Source: Endobugula sp047619205 (GTDB lineage Bacteria > Pseudomonadota > Gammaproteobacteria > Pseudomonadales > Cellvibrionaceae). Taken from it: a stretch of 23,807 nucleotides of DNA. Location: NCBI GenBank assembly GCA_047619205.1, contig JBLHJR010000049.1, positions 1 through 23,807 of the forward strand. The letters are read 5' to 3'. The notes under the pieces were generated by a model that ran no database searches, was not told the origin of the DNA, and worked only from the letters and a program-made list of their open reading frames with translations. Below are positions 7,223 to 15,377 of the stretch, one piece after another (positions within the stretch are counted from its first letter, which is position 1; each line of letters starts with the position of its first letter). A program made the position numbers and the translations under genes.

Positions 7223-7647
7223 AAAATACTCAGACGCCACTGCAAAAAATTCCTGCTGATTACTTGCCCCATAGCGCCCGATATTACTTTCCCCCCTGTC
7301 TATCTCATTGATCTTATACGCAATAAAATCAAACCAGAGTGAAGTAGAGATAGCGGTAGATTCAAATTCGTTCAAACTTTCGAGGGCTCCATCACAACGC
7401 CCATCGGCCATATCCAACAGGTGGACGAATTCATGAATACCGACGTTGCTTTTGTCTCGACTGTTTTTGTAACCTAAGTACAAATGCGGACGGCTTAAAG
7501 CCATCTTGCCCATCATCGGCCCGCTACCTACCATTCCCGCAATAGTAGAATCCTCTTTGCCGCATTCAAACTGCTTGTTAAAGGCACCGGGCAATAAAAA
7601 TACCGCCGCCAAATTAAAGTTTTTATTGGTGGGTGTTCTCCGTGTTT
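6938..7647 (-). mobile_element. candidate mobile unit: mtfA fragment between 20-bp inverted repeats
   Basis: The left end, 6938-6957, has an inverted match at 7628-7647: 17 of 20 bases agree (GGTGGGTGTCCTATGTGTTT against GGTGGGTGTTCTCCGTGTTT). The only gene inside is the truncated metallopeptidase. No transposase is present, so if it moves it needs outside help. No clear target duplication was seen at these borders. Confidence 0.45.
7052..7612 (-). CDS. mtfA: MtfA-like zinc peptidase, N-terminally truncated, with SEC-C tail
   Basis: A 186-residue C-terminal part of an M90/MtfA-type metallopeptidase. H60-E-F-V-H64 is the HExxH zinc site, and Q-E-F-F-A-V-A-S-E-Y-F-F, with the expected third-ligand region, lies about 50 residues later. 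The tail R-F-Y-Q-Q-D then leads into a zinc-binding SEC-C motif, C-P-C-G-S-G-K-R-Y-K-R-C-C. In enterobacteria MtfA binds the repressor Mlc and has peptidase activity. Full MtfA is about 265 residues, so roughly 90-100 N-terminal residues are missing. The frame opens at a TTG with no clear ribosome site, shortly after an in-frame stop, and the break coincides with a GGTGGGTGTTCT motif at 7628. It is probably a cut gene rather than a functional enzyme. Confidence 0.7.
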   Translation of the reverse strand: MAAVFLLPGAFNKQFECGKEDSTIAGMVGSGPMMGKMALSRPHLYLGYKNSRDKSNVGIHEFVHLLDMADGRCDGALESLNEFESTAISTSLWFDFIAYKINEIDRGESNIGRYGASNQQEFFAVASEYFFERPKMLKQKHPQLFKTLTRFYQQDVLGIEKDIKIRGKAPCPCGSGKRYKRCCMPK

Positions 7648-7785
7648 CTCATAATTTTTGGTAGGCTCAGGTAACAAAACAATAGATATTTTTATTCATT
7701 ATCTCCCTTAGCTTGAAAAAGTGTTGGCGTCTTGACTACTCAATTGGCTGGAGAATGAACTTTCCACCAACATAGAATCAATAGA

Positions 7786-9936
7786 TCATAGTATTTTGTT
7801 ATTTTTAGCCAGAACCTCTAGGGATTCTGGGTGTCCGTAATAATATCCCTGAGCAATCTGGCAGTCTACTGATGCCAAAAAATCTTTCTGTTGAGCCGTT
7901 TCAACGCCTTCACTAACAACACTCAAACCTAAGCTAGCCGCCAACTTAATAATGCCCTCAACAATGCGCTGATCCGACGGAGAAGTGATAATGTCACGAA
8001 TAAAACTCCGGTCTAACTTAATAGTATCTATCTCGAATTGCTTCAAATAACTTAATGCCGAATAGCCAGTGCCGAAATCATCAAGAGCGACCTTTAAACC
8101 CATCGCTCTAATATCATCGAGCGTACGTCGGGTGTCCTTCAGGTTTTTAATAAAGAGGGATTCGGTAACTTCTACCTCAAGGGATTGTGGCGACAGCTGA
8201 AATTTTTCAATCACTTTTTTAAGAGTGGGCACCAGCTCTGGATTTTGAAATTGCATAACCGATAAATTAATTGCTAAGCAAATATTGTCTCCGTATAATT
8301 TTTTCAACTCAACAAATTCACTGCAACTTTTCTCGATGATATAATCACCTAACTCATTGATCAGCCCACAATCTTCTGCGATGGGTATGAACTTATCTGG
8401 TGGTATATTTCCATATATTACATGCTTCCATCTTGCCAAAGCTTCAAAACCAAGTAACTTATTATCTTGCAATGATATTTGCGATTGATAAACGATATAA
8501 ATTTCACCGTTTTTGATTGCCTTATGCAAATCTTGCTCTAGGGTTTTCCGGTAAGTCAATTCTTCACGCATAGACTCTTTAAAAAAAATATGTTTCTGTT
8601 CGCGAAATTGTTTGGCTTTGTATAACGCCATATCGGCACATTTAATGGCATCATCCAAATCTATATTCGCAGTGTTAAGTAAATGCACACCAGAACAACA
8701 GCCAACCGTTAGCTCTAAGGCACCCACTTTAATTTTCTTGTTGACGTTTTGATCAATACGCTGACATATCTCTATTGCTTGCTGTTTTGGTCGTGTCAAA
8801 CCAAAGGCCGCTATTGAGAATTCATCTCCACCGAACCTAGCCACAACATCTGCTTTTTTAACCGCCTTACGCAATCTTTGCGCAACAATTTTTAACACCT
8901 CATCACCAACAGCATGACCATAACAGTCGTTAATTTCTTTGAACTTATTAAGATCTATTAACAGCATGGCCATATTGACAGAACCATTCGGCCTAGAATT
9001 AAGATGGTCAGTAATTCTTTGATTAAACGAGTAACGATTAAGCAATCCCGTTAGATCGTCGTGAGACGCCATATAATGTAGGTGCTCCGTACGCTCTTGA
9101 ACCTTTTTTTCCAAATCTGTTTTAGATCGCCTCAATTCTTCTTCAATCATTTTATAATCAGTGATGTCCTGCAATGTACCTACATACTCGACCGCAACAC
9201 CAGAATTACCGATTAAGGGTTCCGCTATTTCCAAAACATATCTAACACTGCCATCTTGACGAATAATTCGATATTCGATTTGATAAGCTTGACACTCGGC
9301 GGGTCTCAAATTATTAATAAGGGGTTCTAGTATATGATGGTCGTCTGGGTGCACGATGCGATTAAGGCGATCATACATCAAATCAAATGCTTGGCTAGTT
9401 GAACAGCCCAAGAGGCTCGCGAATTCATCAGAGCAAGAAATCAAACAAGCATTCTGAATAGACCAGCGCCAATTACCCAGCTTTGCAATGGATTGTGCCT
9501 GATCAAGCGCTTCTTCAGCTAAGCTACGATCTGTAACCTCAAAGGCAAAACACCCCAAACCCACTACTTTTCCATCCCTATCGCGCACTGCAAATCGTTT
9601 TTCTTCGTGCATTTGCAGAATACCAGAATCATCACAAGGAATGGTTCGATCCATCAGCCCATCTTTCATGATTTTTTGATCCATCAAGATAACCCTTTGT
9701 GCCCGCTCCGTATCAAATAACTCACTAGGCAACTTACCCAATAATTCATCTCGAGAACGTCCCATCACTTCTTCAAATTGTTGATTAACATATTGGTAAC
9801 GACTTTGAGTATCCTTAAACCAGATATCAAAATTGGCATATTCATCTATCGCATGAAACCAAGCCTCGTACCTATCGCAACGAGCACGAAGCTGCTCTAT
9901 TGACTCTGCGTTATTGTCGGCGCTTTTTTGTACCAT
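7786..9936 (-). CDS. PAS-PAS-GGDEF-EAL cyclic-di-GMP enzyme
   Basis: A 716-residue soluble sensor. Two PAS domains (about residues 20-130 and 140-265; the second ends in the PAC-type V-G-T-L-Q-D-I-T-D) are followed by a coiled linker. Next comes a GGDEF domain with the canonical R-F-G-G-D-E-F at about 367-373. The inhibitory RxxD site is K-K-A-D, so product inhibition may be lost. The EAL domain has F-E-A-L at about 497-500, then E-V-T-E-S, L-D-D-F-G-T-G-Y-S, K-L-D-R-S-F and S-E-G-V-E-T, all expected for active phosphodiesterase. Both activities look possible; PAS input would set the balance. The ATG at 9936 is preferred, with TAGG upstream, over a TTG 18 codons earlier. It stands alone, flanked by repeat DNA. 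Confidence 0.9.
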   Translation of the reverse strand: MVQKSADNNAESIEQLRARCDRYEAWFHAIDEYANFDIWFKDTQSRYQYVNQQFEEVMGRSRDELLGKLPSELFDTERAQRVILMDQKIMKDGLMDRTIPCDDSGILQMHEEKRFAVRDRDGKVVGLGCFAFEVTDRSLAEEALDQAQSIAKLGNWRWSIQNACLISCSDEFASLLGCSTSQAFDLMYDRLNRIVHPDDHHILEPLINNLRPAECQAYQIEYRIIRQDGSVRYVLEIAEPLIGNSGVAVEYVGTLQDITDYKMIEEELRRSKTDLEKKVQERTEHLHYMASHDDLTGLLNRYSFNQRITDHLNSRPNGSVNMAMLLIDLNKFKEINDCYGHAVGDEVLKIVAQRLRKAVKKADVVARFGGDEFSIAAFGLTRPKQQAIEICQRIDQNVNKKIKVGALELTVGCCSGVHLLNTANIDLDDAIKCADMALYKAKQFREQKHIFFKESMREELTYRKTLEQDLHKAIKNGEIYIVYQSQISLQDNKLLGFEALARWKHVIYGNIPPDKFIPIAEDCGLINELGDYIIEKSCSEFVELKKLYGDNICLAINLSVMQFQNPELVPTLKKVIEKFQLSPQSLEVEVTESLFIKNLKDTRRTLDDIRAMGLKVALDDFGTGYSALSYLKQFEIDTIKLDRSFIRDIITSPSDQRIVEGIIKLAASLGLSVVSEGVETAQQKDFLASVDCQIAQGYYYGHPESLEVLAKNNKIL

Positions 9937-10100
9937 AACAAACCTATTCACATAAGAAATACATTGCTCAGACTTAATAGCTAAAAACAATTCGCATATA
10001 GTGTCTCACCTTATTATAGAGCATAATTGTGTTTTTGTTACGGGCTATCCACTTGACGTGAGTGCCTCCCCCCCACCCCCCCTATGTAGTGTTCGAATAC

Positions 10101-10250
10101 ATGAGCACGGCAAAGAAACCTAAAGCAGGAATTGACTACCCCGTACATTTAATGAGTTTGAATCACTACTGATGAAATGGACACCTCGCCATACGGCATC
10201 ACAATGTGCCATATTGAGAAGTGTAAGCAATCAATAACAAGCGAGGTTTC
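10101..10250 (+). pseudogene. IS1595-type transposase, N-terminal remnant
   Basis: An ATG opens K-K-P-K-A-G-I-D-Y-P. After a one-base shift the next frame gives P-R-T-F-N-E-F-E-S, followed by sequence with cysteine but no clear continuation. The G-I-D-Y-P-R-T-x-x-E-F start is typical of IS1595-family transposases. Downstream to about 10320 the frames break up. No terminal repeats were found. Confidence 0.45.
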
Positions 10251-10402
10251 CGAAATCTGGTGGATTTCAAGAGAGTTGTCGCCTGATGTATAAAAATCAT
10301 GCAGCCTGACTCTCCAAAATCACAAAATCAAAGCAAAATCAAAGGGTCAGAGTTCTTGATTGATATAAAGTAAGCGGCTAACCAACCACACCCCTGGCCA
10401 TT

Positions 10403-10435
10403 AAAAAAGTCCAGCTTATTTTCATAAGCTGGACT
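10403..10435 (-). terminator. terminator hairpin in the IS66 remnant
   Basis: On the minus strand AGTCCAGCTTAT pairs with ATAAGCTGGACT over 12 bp around a GAAA loop, followed by six Ts. Compared with the intact element, a C-to-T and G-to-A pair of changes keeps the stem paired. Confidence 0.8.
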
Positions 10436-10611
10436 TGGTGTATCACCTTCCCTGTGATACCGGAATATTGCTATCCCTTTGGTCTTCATGACTCACCGCA
10501 CACATCCTGTGTCAACATCTTTGTACGATCAAACATGACATCAATCGATTGCCGTCGTCTGTAGGGCGATGGCACATTAACGCGTAAGACATCACCTACG
10601 TTATCACCACC

Positions 10612-10968
10612 GTTGACTCATTAGCGATGACCCACGGCAATAAGGTGTCTATATCGTCAACGCTTTGTGCGCTAGGCAGCTCTGTAAAGATACGTTTAAG
10701 GTACTCTTAAGGGTTCAGGCTGTTGGCCTTGGCGGTTTCAATCAAGCTATAGAGATTCGCGCTCGCATGAGCTCCCGCTTGGCTGTTGGAGAACAACCAG
10801 TTTTTTCTTCCTATGACAAACGGACGAATTGAGTTTTCCGCGCGATTATTATCAATCGGTCTTCTGCCGTCATCCAAGTAAGCAACGAGCCGTGGCCATT
10901 GGTTACACAGATACTGCATGGCTTTTCCGAGAGTCGTTTTCGGCGGACTATTGGCGAGAGCCTTATTG
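10612..10968 (-). pseudogene. tnpC: IS66 TnpC transposase, C-terminal remnant
   Basis: The protein frame matches the final part of the intact TnpC from A-L-A-N-S-P-P-K onward, including R-R-P-I-D-N-N-R-A-E-N-S and R-K-N-W-L-F-S-N-S, with only a few replacements. A TAC-to-TAA change after S-L-N-P stops it early; the old frame then continues with E-Y-L-K-R-I-F-T-E-L-P. The normal stop is also mutated. A longer frame running to 11084 is only this fragment fused to unrelated flanking DNA. Confidence 0.85.
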
Positions 10969-11104
10969 CCCCCTTGATGTTTTTGACGGGGGTAATAAAT
11001 AGGTGGCAAGTCTTGCATTTTGCCTTTAAGATTCAACAAGTAACTACGAGTCATATGCCTTTCGGCCCCAAAAAAACATCTCAACTATAAAATAAGGGTA
11101 TCTT

Positions 11105-12436
11105 ATGAAAAGAACAATACTTTGGCCCATCATAGCCACTATGGTAGTTTTAGCCACTAACAGCATGGCAGATTACAACACCTCTTCACCAAAAAATCAG
11201 AACACAGCTTTATCACAAGCACTTAAACTTAAGAACGTAATGGTGGCTGTCGACATGATGGAAGCTGAGCTTATTTTGATCAATGTAAAGAATGACATCA
11301 TGCTTCAGGAGTGTTTAGACTGCTTACCTGGTTGGCCAGGAGGACGTCCACAGCACGCTGTGGTTTCTTCCGACGCTAAAACAATTTATGTCACTACAGA
11401 TGCTTCTGCCGAAGCTGCTGCGCAAGTAGTGATCCTAAAGGTGAAGAAATATAACTGGAAGAAAGGCTTTGCCGTCTTAAAAGTGGTCAAAACACTAATT
11501 GCTGAAGATGCAGGTACCTTATCAACCTTCAACATTCCAACGCAAACATCATACGAACAACCTATCGCGAGCTGGACACAACCTGCCATGGCTCAACTAC
11601 ACGGGCCAACACTCCTGCCTTATTCAAACTACGCATATTTTACTCAATGGACGGACAATAAAATTCGTGTTATCAATACCAAGACACAAACATTTGCTGC
11701 GGTAGACCCCATTGTTATTGAAGGTGTTACAGATAATAGCCACGGGGTATTTTTCAATAAATCAGGGACTTTAGGGATTTCTACCGGTTACTATTATGAT
11801 AATAATGATATTGATTTATTTAAAGTTAATAAGAAAACCGGTGCATTGAAACTTAAAAAGAAGATACGTTTAGGCGATGAAGAAACTTATGCTGCTTTCA
11901 CTCACTTTAATACTTGGCTCGACGAACGTTATGCAGTGACAGCTTCCATGCAATTCGGAGCAACGTCATTAACACCAGAAGGCAGCAACATCATTCCACC
12001 GAGTGTGTGGATGATCGATACTTGGAAAGGTGATGCGTGGAAAATTTTAGACAGTGCCTACAATGAGTATGGCTCCGGTGTATTACGCTCAGCGTCTGAC
12101 CTTACGGTAGCTGCAGGCAAACTATATATCGCAGAAGAAGACTCTATTGACGATATTTATGGTGAGGATGGCTTTATTTCTATTTATGATTTATCAAATA
12201 GAAATAAACCGGAATTCATCAAACGCTTAAAACCCGGGGTTGAATTACCTGCTGATTTTACTGTCGCTCATGGGTTAGGCGTTACTGTAGATCAGCGCTT
12301 TATCTATATTACTAGTTATGCCTCTCGCTATATTTTAAAACTGGACACAAAAACAGATACCATCGTAAAAGTTTATGGCGCTGAAGATGGTTTAACCATG
12401 CCACATGGTGGATTTGTTTCAGGTGCAATACGATAA
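11105..12436 (+). CDS. exported beta-propeller protein, histidine-rich
   Basis: A 443-residue protein with a clear signal peptide (about residues 1-22, ending S-M-A), so it is probably periplasmic or secreted. Repeated strands such as A-K-T-I-Y-V-T-T-D, N-K-I-R-V-I-N and R-F-I-Y-I-T-S-Y indicate a YVTN/lactonase-like beta-propeller. Histidines recur at similar places: H84, L-H166-G-P, S-H213-G-V, T-H267-F-N, A-H389-G-L and P-H434-G-G. There is also a C70-L-D-C73 pair. Such a ring can bind a metal, as in methanethiol oxidase (SBP56) or nitrous-oxide reductase, but the family is not identified. AAGGG lies 7 bases before the ATG. It stands alone, downstream of IS66 debris. Confidence 0.8.
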   Translation: MKRTILWPIIATMVVLATNSMADYNTSSPKNQNTALSQALKLKNVMVAVDMMEAELILINVKNDIMLQECLDCLPGWPGGRPQHAVVSSDAKTIYVTTDASAEAAAQVVILKVKKYNWKKGFAVLKVVKTLIAEDAGTLSTFNIPTQTSYEQPIASWTQPAMAQLHGPTLLPYSNYAYFTQWTDNKIRVINTKTQTFAAVDPIVIEGVTDNSHGVFFNKSGTLGISTGYYYDNNDIDLFKVNKKTGALKLKKKIRLGDEETYAAFTHFNTWLDERYAVTASMQFGATSLTPEGSNIIPPSVWMIDTWKGDAWKILDSAYNEYGSGVLRSASDLTVAAGKLYIAEEDSIDDIYGEDGFISIYDLSNRNKPEFIKRLKPGVELPADFTVAHGLGVTVDQRFIYITSYASRYILKLDTKTDTIVKVYGAEDGLTMPHGGFVSGAIR

Positions 12437-12473
12437 GCCACCCTCTTATCGATAAAAACAAATCAAATAGCAC

Positions 12474-12988
12474 AAATAGCAGGGACACCCTCCCTATAAG
12501 ACATATCGAAAACACATATCGAAAACACAAAAACACATAGGACACCCACCGTTTAACAAATCTGAAAAGATTAAGGTGGGTTGTTCAACAGTTTGCGTCA
12601 TCGCTTATTGGGTCGAATGACGGGTCGTTTGGGGTGGGGGAGTGATTATTTAGGCATGCAACAGCGTTTGCCACTACCGCAGGGGCAGGGTGATTTACCT
12701 CTGACCTTGATGTCTTTTTCAATGCCCAGCACATCTTGTTGATAGAAACGGGTTAATGTCTTGAATAATTGAGGCTGCTTTTGTTTTAGCATTTTTGGTC
12801 TTTCAAACATCATGGGTGGCTTGCGGTGTATTGCCGATCGCATTTACTTTTGGTCGTTATTAGGTGGTTATTGGGCAGGTGTTTTTTTATAGGTTAGCGC
12901 ATGAAATCACTATAGACTATTCTGAGTAGAAAAATAAATCTCACTCAGTATCGTTCTTTCACCTTGCCTGCACGAAGCCCAAAGATTT
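12474..12988. repeat. SEC-C repeat family, copy B
   Basis: About 515 bp, very similar to copy C (14885-15377) throughout and to copy A over its first ~350 bp. It starts AAATAGCAGGGACACCC, includes GGACACCCACC at 12540-12550, the short SEC-C ORF, and ends in a fragment matching the last codons of the araC gene at 15332 (I-F-G-L-R-A-G-K-V-K-E-R-Y). Direct orientation relative to copy C. Confidence 0.85.
12646..12843 (-). CDS. short SEC-C ORF (mtfA 3' derivative), copy B
   Basis: A 65-codon open frame. The first 12 residues (M-R-S-A-I-H-R-K-P-P-M-M) are unrelated to MtfA. The rest, from F-E-R-P-K-M-L-K-Q, equals the end of the gene at 7052. The SEC-C motif is shortened to C-P-C-G-S-G-K-R-C-C by loss of 9 bases, removing three residues between the cysteine pairs and probably weakening zinc binding. 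It has no convincing ribosome-binding site. It is likely a gene fragment carried by the repeat. Confidence 0.4.
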   Translation of the reverse strand: MRSAIHRKPPMMFERPKMLKQKQPQLFKTLTRFYQQDVLGIEKDIKVRGKSPCPCGSGKRCCMPK

Positions 12989-12990
12989 TG
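12953..12990 (-). pseudogene. 3' tail of an araC-type gene
   Basis: Thirteen or so codons, I-F-G-L-R-A-G-K-V-K-E-R-Y plus TGA, match the end of the AraC-family regulator at 15332-16222. The rest of that gene is absent here, showing that copy B was copied together with araC flanking DNA. Confidence 0.7.
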
Positions 12991-13051
12991 TTGGGCTGCC
13001 AGAAAACGACTGGTTAAATATAAACTTACGGACTATTCTTATCTTCAGTGA

Positions 13052-13354
13052 ATGGAATTATGTGTGTTGACAACACATCCTTTCCTGCTTTGTCAAGTGA
13101 TCAGTGTGCCTATCGATCATCGGCATACCCTCTATGTAGAGCTAGAACATAATAGGATTCAGAATTTATCGATAATATTGAGTGTATACGCCAGTATTTT
13201 GGCGTTGACCGTTAGCTACCATTGGGTTTTTCTTGGATATTCCTTGGGTGTTTCGATGCGCGCTATAGGTTTTTTTCATTACCACTACGATATTTTTACC
13301 GAGCAACAACGTAACCTGGTTGCCTTGTATAGAAACGGAGTGAAAGGTCATTAG
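13052..13354 (+). CDS. small hypothetical protein with one hydrophobic segment
   Basis: A 100-codon frame immediately after repeat copy B. The middle (about residues 38-68, L-S-I-I-L-S-V-Y-A-S-I-L-A-L and further) could span the membrane once or twice. The C-terminus is hydrophilic. An in-frame stop directly precedes the ATG and there is no clear ribosome-binding site, so the true gene may have lost its 5' end when the repeat arrived. No family recognised. It ends 93 bases before the HD-GYP gene, in the same direction. Confidence 0.35.
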   Translation: MELCVLTTHPFLLCQVISVPIDHRHTLYVELEHNRIQNLSIILSVYASILALTVSYHWVFLGYSLGVSMRAIGFFHYHYDIFTEQQRNLVALYRNGVKGH

Positions 13355-13447
13355 CGAAACGGCACATGCTTTTTGTGCTTGTGGTTAGTAGGTAGGCTGG
13401 TGATGATTGAATGGCTTTAGAGTAGGGTATGAGGTTAGTTTATTACT

Positions 13448-14680
13448 ATGAAATTAACAGACGATAATTCCAACATGCTCAAACTGCCAGTGTCTAGTCT
13501 AGCAATTGGTATGTACGTGTCGAGACTGGATAAAGAATGGCTAGACTCTTCATTCCTGTATCAAGGTTTTATGATTGAAAGTTACGCTGATATTTGTCTG
13601 TTAGAAGAGGAATGCACGTATGTGTGGGTAGACCCTGTCGTTGAAAACGAGCGGGGTAACAAATTTGAGCCCCATCATGCGTCAGGAAAAACAGCGCCAA
13701 GTAAAACACGCTATATTAATAAACTGAGTATGGCGCATGAATATGACAAGTCGCACAAAGCATTTAGTACCTCGCGTCAGAAAACAAAAACAATTTTTGA
13801 TGATATCGTTTTAGGTGGCGTTATCAACACCCAAGAGATAAAGAAAACGGTCGAGAGTTGTGTCGACAGCATATTGCGAAACCCCAATGCAATGTTGTGG
13901 ATGAGTAAAGTGAGAGATTCAAATAGTTATACCGCCGATCATTCTCTTAATGTTTGTATCTTATGTATCGCCTTTGGCAGACAATTAGGTTATGAAAAAG
14001 ACGAGCTTTTTTCTTTGGGAATGTGTGGTTTGTTGCATGATGTGGGGAAAATACGCGTTCCTAATGCCATTCTTGATAAGCCAGACAAGCTCACGCCAAA
14101 AGAATGGAAGCAGATGCAAGCACATGTCATTTTAGGCCGTAACTTACTGATGGCATCTCCAGATATAGGCTATAGCGTTGATGTTGCCTATAACCACCAC
14201 GAACGTATTGATGGGAAAGGTTATCCCCGTGGATTAAATGGAAGCAAACTTTCCCAACACACTAAAATCGTATCACTCGCAGACAGTTATGATGCAATGA
14301 CAGCAGACCGTCATTACTCAAAGGCGATAACACCCTCTGCCGCTATTAAAGAGATTTATAAACATCGTGGTACACAATTTGATGAAAAGTTAGCGCTGCA
14401 ATTTATTGAAGCCATTAGTTTGTATCCACCTGGTACCATCGTGGAGTTAGTGAATGGCTATTTAGCTATTGTATTGGAGCGCAACCAAAAATATCGGCAT
14501 CTACCAAAAATATTATTGTTAAAAGATGCTTCGGGTAAGCAGGTCAGAAAAAAATTAATTGATTTAACATTAACCGCGCAGGGAAAACTAGAACAATCAT
14601 TCTTAATTGAAAGTGATCATCCTGATGGCTATGCGGGTTTAAAAGTAGCGGACTACCACAATTTTGTTATGTCTTTATAA
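13448..14680 (+). CDS. HD-GYP cyclic-di-GMP phosphodiesterase with DUF3391
   Basis: A 410-residue cytoplasmic enzyme. Residues about 10-110 fit the DUF3391 domain that often precedes HD-GYP (L-A-I-G-M-Y-V-S-R-L-D near the start). The HD-GYP domain follows, with Y-T-A-D-H165, L-L-H197-D198-V-G-K, and H250-H-E-R-I-D-G-K-G-Y-P as the signature. A-D-S-Y-D-A-M-T-A-D completes the core. All metal-binding residues appear present, so it should hydrolyse c-di-GMP. No receiver domain is attached. It lies between direct repeats B and C, with a small hypothetical gene upstream, and may have been added or duplicated with them. Confidence 0.9.
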   Translation: MKLTDDNSNMLKLPVSSLAIGMYVSRLDKEWLDSSFLYQGFMIESYADICLLEEECTYVWVDPVVENERGNKFEPHHASGKTAPSKTRYINKLSMAHEYDKSHKAFSTSRQKTKTIFDDIVLGGVINTQEIKKTVESCVDSILRNPNAMLWMSKVRDSNSYTADHSLNVCILCIAFGRQLGYEKDELFSLGMCGLLHDVGKIRVPNAILDKPDKLTPKEWKQMQAHVILGRNLLMASPDIGYSVDVAYNHHERIDGKGYPRGLNGSKLSQHTKIVSLADSYDAMTADRHYSKAITPSAAIKEIYKHRGTQFDEKLALQFIEAISLYPPGTIVELVNGYLAIVLERNQKYRHLPKILLLKDASGKQVRKKLIDLTLTAQGKLEQSFLIESDHPDGYAGLKVADYHNFVMSL

Positions 14681-14689
14681 GAGGTGAAG

Positions 14690-14832
14690 TCAAGTTTCAG
14701 GTTCACTAACCGTTCGTTTCAACAATGCTTCATTGGGAGTCCGATAATTGAGGGGTTTTCGAGGCCGAGTATTCAATTTTTCGATAGCAGTAGCAAGCAC
14801 TCTTAGTTCAACTGTTACCACCCCCTTAGATA
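14690..14832 (-). pseudogene. IS30-family transposase, C-terminal remnant
   Basis: A minus-strand frame of about 47 codons ending at 14690. It contains I-E-K-L-N-T-R-P-R-K-P-L-N-Y and R-T-P-N-E-A-L, the signature of the end of IS30 transposases. The remainder of the gene is missing, and repeat copy C begins about 50 bases upstream of the break. Confidence 0.7.
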
Positions 14833-14884
14833 ATATTATATGAACAAACCGTGGCATTTTTATTTATGCCACCTAAAATAGCAG

Positions 14885-15377
14885 AATAGCAGGGACACCC
14901 GCCCTATAAGACATATCGAAAACACATAGGACACCCACCGGTAAAAAACCTGAAAAGATTAAGGTGGGTTGTTCAACAGTTTGCGTCATCGCTTATTGGG
15001 TCGAATGACGGGTCGTTTGGGGTGGGGGAGTGATTATTTAGGCATACAACAGCGTTTGCCACTACCGCAAGGGCAGGGTGCTTTACCTCTGATCTTGATA
15101 TCTTTTTCAATGCCCAGCACATCTTGTTGATAGAAACGGGTTAATGTCTTGAATAATTGAGGGTGCTTTTGTTTTAGCATTTTTGGTCTTTCAAACATCA
15201 TGGGTGGCTTGCGGTGTATTGCCGATCGCATTTACTTTTGGTCGTTATTAGGTGGTTATTGGGCAGGTATTTTTTATAGGTTAGCGCATGAAATCACTAT
15301 AAACTATTCTGAGTAGAAAAATAAATCTCACTCAGTATCGTTCTTTTACCTTGCCTGCACGAAGCCCAAAGACTTTT
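14885..15377. repeat. SEC-C repeat family, copy C
   Basis: Same orientation and content as copy B, 2.4 kb away. It begins AATAGCAGGGACACCC, has GGACACCCACC at 14929-14939, the short SEC-C ORF, and runs into the last codons of the intact araC gene. Similarity to B ends within araC. Confidence 0.85.
15034..15231 (-). CDS. short SEC-C ORF (mtfA 3' derivative), copy C
   Basis: A 65-codon frame that differs from copy B at only three residues and shares its new N-terminus and the 9-base deletion in the SEC-C motif. From the phenylalanine at residue 13 to the motif it equals the intact gene at 7052. It lies just downstream of araC on the same strand. Expression is doubtful. Confidence 0.4.
   Translation of the reverse strand: MRSAIHRKPPMMFERPKMLKQKHPQLFKTLTRFYQQDVLGIEKDIKIRGKAPCPCGSGKRCCMPK

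Larger units (their letters stand above)
10370..10968 (-). mobile_element. IS66 remnant (3' end of the element)
   Basis: This segment is nearly identical, in reverse orientation, to the last 600 bp of the intact IS66 at 19.9-22.4 kb. It starts with the terminal repeat GTAAGCGGCTAACCAACC at 10370, then holds the two end hairpins and the tnpC 3' region. Homology stops at about 10968 in the sequence before A-L-A-N-S-P-P-K, where unrelated DNA begins. The 5' two-thirds of the element are gone. Confidence 0.85.

Noticed and set aside
10063..10083. Long C runs near 10065 (also 1061 and G run near 17870) as phase-variation tracts
   Set aside because: None lies inside a supported reading frame or an obvious promoter spacer.
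10707..11084. 125-codon minus-strand open frame as a distinct gene
   Set aside because: It is the IS66 tnpC remnant joined by chance to about 40 codons of unrelated DNA upstream, with an early stop replacing Y in N-P-Y.
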